In this document: piece after piece, positions 26,320-35,370 of the stretch
How positions within the stretch are numbered: position 1 is the stretch's first letter
How the letters are laid out: each line of letters begins with the position of its first letter
Assembly: GCA_035293805.1 (NCBI GenBank)
Contig: DATGMD010000029.1
Location: 8,046-72,045 of the forward strand
Source: JAJPHF01 sp035293805
GTDB lineage: Bacteria; Chloroflexota; UBA6077; JAJPHF01
Length of the DNA: 64,000 bases
Direction: 5' to 3'
Made by a program: the position numbers and the translations under genes
Notes under the pieces: model-generated
The model's database searches: none
Told to the model about the DNA's origin: nothing
The model's input: only the letters and a program-made list of their open reading frames with translations

Positions 26320-26380
26320 TGAGTGCGGAGTGCGGAGTGCTGCGTCAGCTGCTGACGCAGCACTCCGCACTCCGCACTCA
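26320..26380. repeat. Perfect 30-bp inverted repeat built of GAGTGCG heptamers
   Basis: Two exactly complementary 30-nt arms (26320-26349 and 26351-26380) separated by one base. Each arm contains GAGTGCG units of seven bases and ends in GCTGACGCAG or its complement. The distal arm overlaps the emo stop codon (26378-26380). The transcript would form a very stable hairpin between emo and etfB, likely an attenuator, terminator or mRNA-end stabiliser. Confidence 0.9.
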
Positions 26381-28414
26381 CAGCTCATCACTCCGGCGCG
26401 TGGAGCGCTCCAGCATCTCGGCCACGTCGGCCACGGGCAGCGTCTCGGTCACGTCTTTGGCGCGCGTCGCGTCCTCGAACATCATGAGGCAGTAGGGGCA
26501 AGCGGTGGCGACGCGCTCGGGCTGCACGTCCAGGGCTTGCTCCAGCCGGATGTGGTTGATACGGCGGCCCGTGCGCTCCTCACAGAACGCGTGGCCGCCG
26601 CCGGCGCCGCAGCACATGGCGCGCTCGCGGTGGCGCTCCATCTCGCGTAGCTCGACGCCAGGGATCGCCTTCAACGCCTCGCGCGGCTGGTCGTAGATGT
26701 CGTGGTAGCGGCCGATGTAGCAGGGGTCGTGGTAGGCGACCGAGGCGTCCAGCCGCTCCTCGGGCTTCAGGCGGCCCTCGGCCACAAGCTGTTGCAACAG
26801 CTGGACGTGGTGCACGACCTCGTAGTCGCCGCCGAAGGCGCGATACTCCGTGCCCACCGTGTTGAAGCAGTGGGGGCAGGCGGTGACGATCTTCCGGACC
26901 TGATGGCCGTTCAGCGTCTCGACGTTTTGCTGCGCCTGGAGCTGGAACAGGTACTCGTTGCCGACGCGGCGCACCGGGTCGCCGCAGCAAGTCTCCTCGG
27001 TGCCCAGGATGGCGAACGCGACGCCCGCGCGCTCCAGCAGCCGCGCGAGCGCGATGCTCACCTTCACGTTGCGCTCGTCGTAGGAGCCGGCGCAGCCGAC
27101 CCAGAACAGGTACTCGGCGTCGGGCCGCTCGGCGAGCGTCGGGATGCCGTTGGCCTTCGCCCAGTCGGCGCGCTGGGCGCGCGGGAAGCGCCAGGGATTG
27201 CCGCTCGCCTCGACGTTGTCCAGCATCTTTTGCCACTCGGGCAGGATGCGGCTCGCCTCCATGACGAGGTGACGGCGCATGTCCACGATCTTCGGCACGT
27301 GCTCGATGAACACGGGGCAGGCGTCCATGCAGGCGCGGCAGGTCACGCAGTCCCAGAGCACCTGATCGTGGATCACGTCGCCGACCATCTCCTTCGGCGC
27401 GTGGTCGGTCGCGCCGTTGGCCGCGGGCGCCTTGCCGAGCAGGCGGTCGGCCTCGTCGTGCAGCAGGTGGTCCTTGAGGTTCAGGACCAGGTACTTGGGC
27501 GACAGCTCCTTGCCGCTGATGCTGGCGGGGCACTCGGCCTGGCAGCGGCCGCACTCGGTGCAGGTGATGGTATCGAGCAGGTCCTTCCAGGTGAACTGCT
27601 CGATCTTCGACACGCCGACCGGCTCGTCGTTCTCCAGCGCCTTCTCGATGTCGATAGTGGGGAGCTGGCCCTTGGGCTTCACCGAGCGCAGGTAGGAGTT
27701 GGGTGCGGCGGTGATGATATGGAGGTGCTTCGACTGGGGCAGGTACACCAGGAAGCCGAGCAGGACGGTAACGTGCACCCACCAGCCGACGCGGTAGAGC
27801 GCCTCGACGGCTGGCGCTGGCAGCCCGAGCATCGCGCGGGCGACGAGCTGGCTGGCGGGCATCCAGGCGTCGGCGGCCGCGGGGGCCAGGATGATGCGGG
27901 CGCCGAAGATCAGCAGGTTGCTGACCATCAGTAGGGCGATGAGGCCCAGGATGACCATGCCGTCGAGGTTGAGGCTGAGCCGCGGCGGGCGCATGACGAC
28001 GCGCTGGTAGACGGCCATCACGACGCCGACGAGCACCAGCCAGCTAAATAGGTCCTGGGAAAAGCGATATACACCCCAGCCGCCGATCACCGGCCAGTCG
28101 AGAAAGCCCGGGATGAGCCCGTGCAGCAGGTGCTCGGCCGAGCCGAGGACGGTGACGACGAAGCCCCAGAAGATCAGCACGTGCAGGATGCCGCTGTAGG
28201 GGCGCTCCAGCAGGCGCCGCTGACCGAAGACGTCCACCAGCAGCGTCTGCAGGCGCTGGCCGGGCTGGTCCAGCCGGTTCTCAGGCCGGCCGGCCGCGAG
28301 CAGGCGCACGAGGCGGCGCGCGCTGATAGCGAAGAGCGCCACCGCCCCGAGCGTCAGCACCCAGATGAGCGCGACGGCAACCGGGGGACCTATCGTCGGG
28401 CCAGTGGTCTCCAC
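26378..28414 (-). CDS. ETF:menaquinone oxidoreductase (EMO/EtfF), FeS-cytochrome b fusion
   Basis: 678 residues from GTG, with GAGGAG 6 nt upstream. Residues about 10-240 form five or six membrane helices like the NarI/gamma haem-b domain. Two 4Fe-4S motifs follow, CTECGRCQAECP (about 283) and CVTCRACMDACP (about 356). The C-terminal half carries two CCG domains, ETCCGDP (about 476) and MCCGAGGGHAFC (about 603), as in HdrD. This domain order is that of the DUF224/EMO enzymes which oxidise reduced ETF and reduce (methyl)menaquinone. Lying just before etfB and etfA, it would link beta-oxidation to the respiratory chain. A weak extended -10 lies at 28553-28561. Confidence 0.93.
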   Translation of the reverse strand: METTGPTIGPPVAVALIWVLTLGAVALFAISARRLVRLLAAGRPENRLDQPGQRLQTLLVDVFGQRRLLERPYSGILHVLIFWGFVVTVLGSAEHLLHGLIPGFLDWPVIGGWGVYRFSQDLFSWLVLVGVVMAVYQRVVMRPPRLSLNLDGMVILGLIALLMVSNLLIFGARIILAPAAADAWMPASQLVARAMLGLPAPAVEALYRVGWWVHVTVLLGFLVYLPQSKHLHIITAAPNSYLRSVKPKGQLPTIDIEKALENDEPVGVSKIEQFTWKDLLDTITCTECGRCQAECPASISGKELSPKYLVLNLKDHLLHDEADRLLGKAPAANGATDHAPKEMVGDVIHDQVLWDCVTCRACMDACPVFIEHVPKIVDMRRHLVMEASRILPEWQKMLDNVEASGNPWRFPRAQRADWAKANGIPTLAERPDAEYLFWVGCAGSYDERNVKVSIALARLLERAGVAFAILGTEETCCGDPVRRVGNEYLFQLQAQQNVETLNGHQVRKIVTACPHCFNTVGTEYRAFGGDYEVVHHVQLLQQLVAEGRLKPEERLDASVAYHDPCYIGRYHDIYDQPREALKAIPGVELREMERHRERAMCCGAGGGHAFCEERTGRRINHIRLEQALDVQPERVATACPYCLMMFEDATRAKDVTETLPVADVAEMLERSTRRSDEL

Positions 28415-28552
28415 CCAGGACTCCTCGCGAACGGGCTAGCGTTCAGCCGTCAGCTTGCACGCGCATGCCCAGTCGGTCAATTGGAGAAGGCTACGAGCGT
28501 AGCGGGGCGTGGTGCAGCGCACGCCGCATAATCGGCCGCGCGATACTACCCT

Positions 28553-28561
28553 ACTATAGCA
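28553..28561 (-). promoter_or_regulatory. Possible extended -10 promoter of emo-etfB-etfA
   Basis: On the minus strand the sequence reads TGC-TATAGT, an extended -10 element, about 140 nt before the emo GTG. No good -35 was seen. A heptamer-type TCAGCCGTCAGC lies in the leader at about 28444-28455. Confidence 0.4.
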
Positions 28562-28694
28562 GACCCGCCCGGCGAGCCCGCGCAACGCGGCCGGTCGCGC
28601 GGCGCGAGTGGAGGCGCATTCGGGTCCGTTCGGGCGCTGCGTTGGCGCGTCCCCGCCGCGCGGGCAACTGGGAGACGCGAGGCGGCGCGGCGGC

Positions 28695-29681
28695 TTACTG
28701 GCGGCCTGGGCGGGGCTTGACCTCGGCGAACAGGTCCAGCTCCTGGCCAATGCCCTCGGCGCGCGCCCGCTCGTAGACGCGCATCGCCACCGCGACGTCC
28801 TCCAGACCGAGGCCCTGCGACTCGAACAGGGTGATCTCGTCGGGGCTCGTACGGCGGCGGCCGGTGCCCGCGACCACGTCGGCTAGCTCGGCGAGCTGGT
28901 CCCACTCGACGATGCCGCGCTCGGCCGGGCCGAGCAGATCGCCGGCCTCGATGCGCGCCTGCTGCCGGGAGTCGACGACGATCAGGTTCGCGCGCTGCAC
29001 GGCCGCATCGTCGAGCTCGCGGCGCAGCAGCGAGTTCGAGCCGGCGGCGTTCACGTGGACGCCCGGCTCCAGCCACTCGCCTTGCAGGACGGGATCGCGC
29101 GCCGTCGTGATCGTCACGATGACGTCCTGGCCGTGGGCGGCCTCTTCCGGCGCGCTGGCGGGCCGGGCGGGCACGCTCAGCTCCCGGGTCAGCTCCTGCG
29201 CGAAGCGCTCGCGGTGCTCGGCGTTGCGGCTCCAGACCGTGATCGCCTCCAGCGAGCGGACGGCGGCCACGGCCGCGACCTGGGAGGTGGCCTGGCGGCC
29301 GGAGCCATAGACGCCGAGACGGCGCGCGTCCTCGCGCGCCAGGTATTTGGTCGCCACGCCGGAGGCCGCGCCGGTGCGGACCTGGCCCAGGTAGTCCGCC
29401 TCGATGAGCGCCAGCAACTCGCCCGTCGAGGCGCGGTAGAGCAGGACGCTGAAGCGGGTGCCGCTACGGCCGCTGGTGTACGCCTTGAGGCCGATGGCGT
29501 CGGCGGCGAGATCGGCGGCGGGGAGCACGTGCAGCGTGCCGCCTGGGTGCTTCACGCGCGCGCGCGGGATGTTACGGGCTTGCCCGCCGGCGTAGGCGCG
29601 GAAGGCTTCCTCCAGCCAGGTCACGCACTCCGGGACGGTCAGGACGCGGCGCACGTCGGCTTCCCGCAAGACCAGCGTCAT
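28695..29681 (-). CDS. Ornithine cyclodeaminase/mu-crystallin family dehydrogenase
   Basis: 328 residues from the ATG at 29681 (GGAG upstream); the frame is open to 29750, but that part is translated heptamer repeat. The family is recognised by PRARVKHPGGTLHVLPA, GLKAYTSG (substrate-binding Lys), DYLGQVRTGAASGVATKYLA and the NAD-binding GVYGSGRQATSQVAAV. Members include ornithine cyclodeaminase, alanine dehydrogenase (archaeal type), ketimine reductase and opine-type enzymes. The context does not choose between them. It is divergent from the molybdoenzyme locus. Confidence 0.88.
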   Translation of the reverse strand: MTLVLREADVRRVLTVPECVTWLEEAFRAYAGGQARNIPRARVKHPGGTLHVLPAADLAADAIGLKAYTSGRSGTRFSVLLYRASTGELLALIEADYLGQVRTGAASGVATKYLAREDARRLGVYGSGRQATSQVAAVAAVRSLEAITVWSRNAEHRERFAQELTRELSVPARPASAPEEAAHGQDVIVTITTARDPVLQGEWLEPGVHVNAAGSNSLLRRELDDAAVQRANLIVVDSRQQARIEAGDLLGPAERGIVEWDQLAELADVVAGTGRRRTSPDEITLFESQGLGLEDVAVAMRVYERARAEGIGQELDLFAEVKPRPGRQ

Positions 29682-29693
29682 GGCAGGCTCCTT

Positions 29694-29712
29694 TGAGTGC
29701 TGAGTGCTGAGT
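29694..29712. repeat. TGAGTGC heptamer repeat, short tract
   Basis: Two full TGAGTGC units and a partial third lie 13 nt upstream of the ornithine-cyclodeaminase-like start. They are the same heptamer type as in the emo-etfB hairpin. Confidence 0.7.
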
Positions 29713-29769
29713 AGCGCGACCGCGGCCGTTCGCGGCCAGCCGCAGCGCACGCTTGAGTGATGCCGCGCG

Positions 29770-29775
29770 ATTATA
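29770..29775 (-). promoter_or_regulatory. Candidate -10 element for the ornithine-cyclodeaminase-like gene
   Basis: TATAAT on the minus strand, about 89 nt before the start codon. A good -35 is lacking. The complementary strand reads TATACT (29772-29777), which could equally serve the divergent FeS/NrfD gene. Confidence 0.4.
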
Positions 29776-29922
29776 CTCTCGGCCAGCAGTAGAGACGCGC
29801 CCGTCAGGCGGGCGCGCTCGACAGGGCTTCCGGCGAATGCTAGGATAGATTAAGCCTCACTCGGCCCGTGCGGGGCGAGCTAACCCACGCCGTCGCCCGC
29901 TGGCGCGGGGGAAAGAGCGGTC

Positions 29923-31452
29923 TTGACCAAGCTCGGGTTCGTCATCGATCACCGCAAGTGCATCGGCTGCCACGCTTGCACCCTGGCCTGCAAGTCCGAG
30001 AACGACGTACCCGTCGGAACGTTTCGTACCTGGGTCAAGTATATCGAGAAAGGCGAGTTCCCGAACACGCGGCGCTTCTTTACCGTGCTGCGCTGCAACC
30101 ACTGCACGAACGCGCCATGCGTCACGATCTGCCCCACCACGGCGCTCTACAAGCGCCCCGATGGCATCGTCGACTTCGACAATAGCCGCTGCATCGGCTG
30201 CAAGTCGTGCATGCAGGCCTGTCCCTACGACGCGCTGTACATCGACCCGAACACCCACACGGCGGCGAAGTGCCACTTCTGCGCGCACCGCACGGAGGTC
30301 GGCTTGCAGCCGGCGTGCGTGGTCGTGTGCCCGGAGCAGGCGATCGTCGCCGGCGACCTGGACGACCCGACGAGCCGCATCGCGCAGCTTGTCGCCCGCG
30401 AGACGACGATCGTGCGGCGCCCGGAGCAGGGCACGAAGCCGAACGTGTACTACGTGGGCGCCGACGACGCCGCGCTGACGCCCGGCGTGCCGGCGCAGCC
30501 ACCGCAGTACATGTGGTCGCAGGTCCACCCGAGCGACGTGAAGCCGGATGCGGTCGAGATGAAGGGCGGGGCGCATGGCGGCACCCTGCGCACGGTGTAC
30601 GACGTGGCCCACCCGCGGCCGTGGGGGTGGCGGGTGGGCGCGTACCTGTTCACGAAGGCGATTGCCGCGGGCGCGCTGGTGGTCGCGGCGCTGCTGCTGA
30701 CGCTGGGGCTGCCGACCGGGCCGTTGCTCGGGATCGGCGCGCCGCTGCTAGCGCTGGTCTTCCTGGCGGTCACGGGTGTGCTGCTGATCGCGGACCTGAA
30801 GCGTCCCGACCGGTTCTATTTTCTCTTCACAAAGCCCAACTGGACCTCGTGGCTGGTATGGGGCGCCTGGATCATCCTGGTGTACGGGGCGCTGGCGACG
30901 CTATGGCTGCTGCTGGGCATCGCGCGGCTGCCGCTGGCGCTCGGGCTGATCGCCTGGGCGGCGGCGCTCGCGGGCCTGGGCACCGCCGGCTACAGCGCCT
31001 TCCTGTTTGGGCAGGCGGAGGGCCGCGACTTCTGGCAAAGCCCGCTGCTGCTGCCGCACCTGCTGCTGGCGGCATTCACCGCTGGGGCGGCCAGTCTGGC
31101 GCTGCTCGGGCTGTGGCTGGGAGCCGGGCCGACGCTGCTCGGCGCCCTGGCGACCGTCTTGACGGTGGCGGCCGGGCTGGGGTTCCTGGTGGCGCTGGCG
31201 GAGCTGTTCGGGCCGCACCCGAACCAGGACGTGGCCGCGGCGGCGCACCTGCTGCGCGGCGGCGCGTACGCCGGCCGGTTCTGGGCGGGGGCCGGCTTGC
31301 TGGGTGCTGGGCTACCGATCGTCCTGGCGGCCGCCTACGCTGCTACAGGGCTTGGCGCGCTACTGGCGCTCGGCGCGCTCAGCGCGCTGGCGGGCCTCTG
31401 GCTGTACGAGGACGCGTGGGTGCGGACCGGGCAGGCTATCGCAATGAGTTGA
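29923..31452 (+). CDS. Fused FeS electron-transfer (DmsB-like) and NrfD-type membrane subunit
   Basis: 509 residues from a TTG start. Residues about 1-190 are a DmsB/NrfC-like protein with four 4Fe-4S clusters: CIGCHACTLACKSEN, CNHCTNAPCVTICP, CIGCKSCMQACP and CHFCAHRTEVGLQPACVVVCP (16 Cys, all present). Residues about 225-509 form about eight membrane helices with a DLKRPDRFYFLFTKPNWTSW segment typical of NrfD/PsrC subunits, which exchange electrons with menaquinone. In most relatives these are two polypeptides; here they are one. It has no Tat signal. The molybdopterin catalytic subunit follows after a long hairpin. Together they form a quinone-linked molybdenum oxidoreductase. Confidence 0.9.
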   Translation: MTKLGFVIDHRKCIGCHACTLACKSENDVPVGTFRTWVKYIEKGEFPNTRRFFTVLRCNHCTNAPCVTICPTTALYKRPDGIVDFDNSRCIGCKSCMQACPYDALYIDPNTHTAAKCHFCAHRTEVGLQPACVVVCPEQAIVAGDLDDPTSRIAQLVARETTIVRRPEQGTKPNVYYVGADDAALTPGVPAQPPQYMWSQVHPSDVKPDAVEMKGGAHGGTLRTVYDVAHPRPWGWRVGAYLFTKAIAAGALVVAALLLTLGLPTGPLLGIGAPLLALVFLAVTGVLLIADLKRPDRFYFLFTKPNWTSWLVWGAWIILVYGALATLWLLLGIARLPLALGLIAWAAALAGLGTAGYSAFLFGQAEGRDFWQSPLLLPHLLLAAFTAGAASLALLGLWLGAGPTLLGALATVLTVAAGLGFLVALAELFGPHPNQDVAAAAHLLRGGAYAGRFWAGAGLLGAGLPIVLAAAYAATGLGALLALGALSALAGLWLYEDAWVRTGQAIAMS

Positions 31453-31453
31453 T

Positions 31454-31538
31454 GCCCTCACCCCCAACCCCTCTCCCAGGGGGAGAGGGGAGCGGATTCC
31501 TCCCCCTCTCCCCCTGGGAGAGGGCTGGGGTGAGGGCG
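31454..31538. repeat. Inverted pair of CCCTCACCCC elements inside the molybdoenzyme operon
   Basis: Left copy GCCCTCACCCCC... at 31454-31490 and its near-complement at about 31500-31538, separated by about 9 nt. Each arm is itself palindromic (CTCTCCCAGGGGGAGAG). It fills the spacer between the FeS/NrfD stop and the catalytic-subunit Shine-Dalgarno. Confidence 0.85.
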
Positions 31539-31555
31539 TCCCGGAGGCGCTGACT

Positions 31556-34507
31556 ATGCGGTCGCTGGCCGACTTGTTGAAGCTAGGCGCGGTGTATCGC
31601 CAGGTGGTGGAGACGCCGGAGGCGCCGCTGGTGGCGCCCGCGCCCGCCCCGGCGCCCGTCGCGCCGCCGACGCCGCCCGAGGCGCCGCTGCCGCTTGTGC
31701 CGAGCGTGGCGCGGCGGCAGTTCGTCGCGCCGCCGACTGGCGAGCTGGCGACCTTTCCGCCGCCCGAGCGGTGGGACGACTGGGTGGAGTACGAGTCGAA
31801 GGCGTGGCCGAAGAAGGAGCCGCGCCGCTACATGCTCGTGCCGACGATCTGCTTCAACTGCGAGGCGGGGTGCGGGCTGCTGGCCTACGTGGACCGCGAC
31901 ACCATGCAGGTGCGCAAGTTCGAGGGCAATCCCACGCATCCGGGCAGCCGGGGCCGCAACTGCGCTAAAGGCCCCGCCACGATCAATCAGACCTACGACC
32001 CCGAGCGCATCCTGTTCCCGCTCAAGCGCGTGGGGCCACGCGGCAGCGGCCAGTGGGAGCGCGTCACCTGGGACGAGGTGCTGGACGACTTCGCCCGCCG
32101 GATCCGCGCGGCCCTGATGGAGAACCGGCAGAACGAGATCGTCTACCACGTCGGCCGGCCCGGCGAGGATGGCTACATGGAGCGGGTGCTCCAGGCGTGG
32201 GGCATCGACGGCCATAACAGCCATACCAACGTCTGCTCGGCGGGCGCGCGACTGGGCTACGACGTGTGGATGGGCTCGGACCGGCCGTCGCCGGACCACG
32301 CCAACGCGCGCTTCATCCTGCTGCTCAGCTCGCACCTGGAGACGGGCCACTACTTCAATCCGCACGCCCAGCGCATCATCGAGGCGAAGATGGCGGGCGC
32401 CACGATCGCGGTCATGGACCCGCGCCTGTCGAACACCGCGTCGATGGCGGACTATTGGCTGCCGACCTATCCGGGCAGCGAGGCGGCGGTGCTGCTCGCC
32501 ATGGCGCGCGTGATTCTGGCCGAGGGGCTGTACGACCGGGAGTTCGTGCGCCGCTGGACGAATTGGGAAGAGTACCTGCGCGCCGAGCGGCCGGACCTGG
32601 CGCCGACCTTCGAGAACTTCATCACGGCGCTGCTGGAGCGCTATGCCGAGTACACGCCGGAGTACGCGGAGCAGGAGAGCGGCGTCGCGGCGGCGCAGAT
32701 CGTCGAGGTGGCGCGGCTGGTGGGGCGGGCGGGCGCCGCGTTCAGCGCACACGTCTGGCGCGGGGCGGCCTCGGGCAACCTGGGCGGCTGGCAGGTGGCG
32801 CGCTGCCTCTTCTTCCTGAGCGTGCTGACCGGCAGCGTCGGCACCCCGGGCGGCACGTCGCCCAACTCGTGGGACAAGTTCGTGCCGGTGCCGTGGCGCA
32901 AGCCGGGGCCGCAGAAGGTCTGGAACGAGCTGCTTTGGCCGCGGGAGTATCCGCTGGCGCACCACGAGCTGAGCTACCTCTTGCCGCACTTCCTGAAGGA
33001 GGGGCGCGGCAAGCTGAGCGTCTACTTCACGCGCGTCTACAACCCCGTCTGGACGAACCCCGACGGCGCGAGCTGGATCGAGGTGCTGCGCGACGAGGAC
33101 AAGATCGGGCTGCACGCGGCGCTGTCGCCCGTGTGGAGCGAGACGGCCTGGTTCGCCGACTACGTACTGCCGATGGGGCACGCCGGCGAGCGCCACGACA
33201 CGATCAGCTACGAGACGCACAGCGCGAAGTGGCTCGGATACCGCCAGCCGGTGCTGCGCGTCGCGCGCGAGCGGCTGGGCGAGCGCTTCGAGTACACCTA
33301 CGAGGCGAATCCGGGCGAGGTGTGGGAAGAAGACGAGTTCTGGATCGAGCTGTCCTGGCGCATCGACCCCGATGGCAGCCTGGGCATCCGCCACTACTTC
33401 GAGTCGCCCTACCGCCCGGGCGAGAAGATCACGATCAACGAGTACCACCAGTGGCTGTTCGAGAACGCGGTGCCCGGCCTGCCCGCCAAGGCGGCGGAGG
33501 AAGGGCTGACACCATTCGAGTACATGCGGAAGTACGGCGCCTTCACGGTGGCCGAGAAAGTCTACAACCAGCACGAGACGCCGCTCACCGCGGCGCAGCT
33601 TGACGGCGCGACGGTCGAGCCCGGCAGCGGCATCGTGCGGAAGGACGGCGCGGTGCTGGGCGTCCAGATCGACGGCCAGACGGTCGTGGGTTTCCCGACG
33701 CCGTCGCGGAAGCTCGAGTTCTACTCGCCGACGCTGCGCGACTGGGGCTGGCCCGAGTACGCGGTGCCAACGTACATCAAGAGCCACGTCCATCCCGAGA
33801 CGATGGACCGCGCCCGCAACGAGTTCGCGCTAGTCGCCACGTTCCGCCTGCCGACACTGATCCACACGCGCTCGGGCAACGCCAAGTGGCTGTACGAGAT
33901 CTCGCACAGCAACCCGCTCTGGCTGCACCCGACGGCCGCTCAGCAGCTTGGCGTCGACACCGGCGACCTGCTGAAAGTGGTCACCGAGATCGGCTACTTC
34001 GTGAGCAAGGTGTGGGTCACGGAGAGCATTCGGCCGGGTGTCGTCGCGTGCTCGCATCACCTCGGCCGCTGGCGGCTGAGCGACACGCTGGGCGGCGATC
34101 GCTGGTCCACCGCGCTGGTCGACCTGCAGGAGCAGGGCGGCGGCAAGTGGCGTATGCGGCAGATCGAGGGCGTGAAAGCCTGGAAGAGCGAGGACCCCGA
34201 CTCGGAGCGCGTCTGGTGGTCGGACGCGGGGGTCCACCAGAACATGACGTTCGCGGTACACCCCGACCCGTGGAGCGGCATGCACTGCTGGCACCAGAAG
34301 GTGCGGCTGGAGCGCGTGGGGCCGGACGACCGCTACGGGGACATTTTCGTGGACACGGCGCGGGCCACCGCGGTGTACCGCGAGTGGCTGGCGAAGACCC
34401 GCCCCGCTCCCGGCCCGGGCGGCCTGCGGCGCCCGCTGTGGCTGCTCCGCCCCTACAAGCCCGCGCCCGAGGCGTACCGTCTCGACGCCGGCCAGCCCAC
34501 TGGCTGA
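31556..34507 (+). CDS. Molybdopterin oxidoreductase catalytic subunit (DMSO reductase superfamily)
   Basis: 983 residues, GGAGG before the ATG. A Pro/Ala-rich N-terminus of about 90 residues precedes the 4Fe-4S motif CFNCEAGCG...NCAKGP (about 98-137). The predicted molybdenum ligand is Cys227 in HTNVCSAGARLGYD. Conserved MGD-binding segments follow (FILLLSSHLETGHYF, AVMDPRLSNTASMADYWLP, VLTGSVGTPGG) and a C-terminal dinucleotide-binding domain (NPLWLHPTAAQQLGVDTGDL). The electron-donor/acceptor specificity cannot be deduced; polysulfide/thiosulfate, arsenate or other oxyanions are candidates. No twin-arginine signal is visible, which would place the enzyme in the cytoplasm, although a TorD-type chaperone is encoded downstream. 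Confidence 0.9.
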   Translation: MRSLADLLKLGAVYRQVVETPEAPLVAPAPAPAPVAPPTPPEAPLPLVPSVARRQFVAPPTGELATFPPPERWDDWVEYESKAWPKKEPRRYMLVPTICFNCEAGCGLLAYVDRDTMQVRKFEGNPTHPGSRGRNCAKGPATINQTYDPERILFPLKRVGPRGSGQWERVTWDEVLDDFARRIRAALMENRQNEIVYHVGRPGEDGYMERVLQAWGIDGHNSHTNVCSAGARLGYDVWMGSDRPSPDHANARFILLLSSHLETGHYFNPHAQRIIEAKMAGATIAVMDPRLSNTASMADYWLPTYPGSEAAVLLAMARVILAEGLYDREFVRRWTNWEEYLRAERPDLAPTFENFITALLERYAEYTPEYAEQESGVAAAQIVEVARLVGRAGAAFSAHVWRGAASGNLGGWQVARCLFFLSVLTGSVGTPGGTSPNSWDKFVPVPWRKPGPQKVWNELLWPREYPLAHHELSYLLPHFLKEGRGKLSVYFTRVYNPVWTNPDGASWIEVLRDEDKIGLHAALSPVWSETAWFADYVLPMGHAGERHDTISYETHSAKWLGYRQPVLRVARERLGERFEYTYEANPGEVWEEDEFWIELSWRIDPDGSLGIRHYFESPYRPGEKITINEYHQWLFENAVPGLPAKAAEEGLTPFEYMRKYGAFTVAEKVYNQHETPLTAAQLDGATVEPGSGIVRKDGAVLGVQIDGQTVVGFPTPSRKLEFYSPTLRDWGWPEYAVPTYIKSHVHPETMDRARNEFALVATFRLPTLIHTRSGNAKWLYEISHSNPLWLHPTAAQQLGVDTGDLLKVVTEIGYFVSKVWVTESIRPGVVACSHHLGRWRLSDTLGGDRWSTALVDLQEQGGGKWRMRQIEGVKAWKSEDPDSERVWWSDAGVHQNMTFAVHPDPWSGMHCWHQKVRLERVGPDDRYGDIFVDTARATAVYREWLAKTRPAPGPGGLRRPLWLLRPYKPAPEAYRLDAGQPTG

Positions 34508-34648
34508 AGGGTTACTGGCAGCGGGGTATGACGTTCTGGCACGACAGGTCGCCGGGGTGCCGCGGGGGGCGCCGTCGTGCCCGGACGCGGCCCTCCTGAA
34601 CGCCGATCGGCTGGACCAAGTGCGCTGGCGGATGTCGCTGAGTCGAGG

Positions 34649-35344
34649 ATGCTGGTGGACGGATTTCGCCTAGCCCTCGCCTACCTGGCCGGCGCGGCGA
34701 GTGTCGTGGGCGCGGTGGCGATCGGCGCGTACGCGCAGCACGCGCTTGCCAGCGCGGCCGGCCCGGGGGCGGGCGGCGCGCCCCGACAGACGGTGGGGGG
34801 CGCGAGCGCGGTGCAGCTTAGCGATCCATGGAGCGTGGCGGTGGACGCGCAGGGCAACCTGTACGTGGCGGACACGGGCAACCACCGCGTGGTCAAGCTG
34901 TCGGCGGGGGGGCAGACGCTTGCGGAATGGCGGCTGGGCCCCGAGGACGCGAGCACGCCGGGGGCCATCGCGCTGGACGGCGACGGGAACGTGTACGTGG
35001 CGGACTGGCAGGCGAGCCAGATCTTCAAGCTGGCACCGACGGGGCTGCTGCTGGCGCAGTGGGGCGCGCCGGGGAATGGGCCGGGTGAGTTCGACAGGCC
35101 GCGGGGGCTGACGCTGGACGGCGACGGCAACGTGTACGTCGCGGACAGCGGCAACCAGCGCATCCAGAAGCTGGCCCCATCGGGCGAGGCGGTCGCGCAG
35201 TGGGGCGCGGCGCCGCGAAGCAGCTCCACCGCTCCGGCCGGGGACGCGACAGAGCCGCCGACCCCCACGGCAACCACCGTGGCGACTGACACGACGACGC
35301 CCACCGCCACGCCCGCTGGCACGCCGACGGCGAGTCGGCCGTAA
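34649..35344 (+). CDS. Membrane-anchored NHL-repeat protein
   Basis: 231 residues from the ATG at 34649 (weak GAGTCGAGG site); a GTG at 34577 is an alternative. One N-terminal membrane helix (LALAYLAGAASVVGAVAIGA) is followed by three NHL repeats: PWSVAVDAQGNLYVADTGNH, PGAIALDGDGNVYVADWQAS and PRGLTLDGDGNVYVADSGNQ. The tail is Thr/Pro-rich. Three repeats are only half a usual six-bladed propeller, so the protein may be truncated or dimerise. It lies between the molybdoenzyme catalytic subunit and its TorD-like chaperone, which suggests a role near that enzyme, but no direct link is shown. Confidence 0.75.
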   Translation: MLVDGFRLALAYLAGAASVVGAVAIGAYAQHALASAAGPGAGGAPRQTVGGASAVQLSDPWSVAVDAQGNLYVADTGNHRVVKLSAGGQTLAEWRLGPEDASTPGAIALDGDGNVYVADWQASQIFKLAPTGLLLAQWGAPGNGPGEFDRPRGLTLDGDGNVYVADSGNQRIQKLAPSGEAVAQWGAAPRSSSTAPAGDATEPPTPTATTVATDTTTPTATPAGTPTASRP

Positions 35345-35370
35345 CTCCGTCGGCGGTCGGAGGCAGGCGG

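Noticed and set aside
26306..26377. Possible intact insertion sequence between emo and etfB
   Set aside because: The inverted arms are separated by one base only and there is no transposase frame; it is a hairpin, not an IS.
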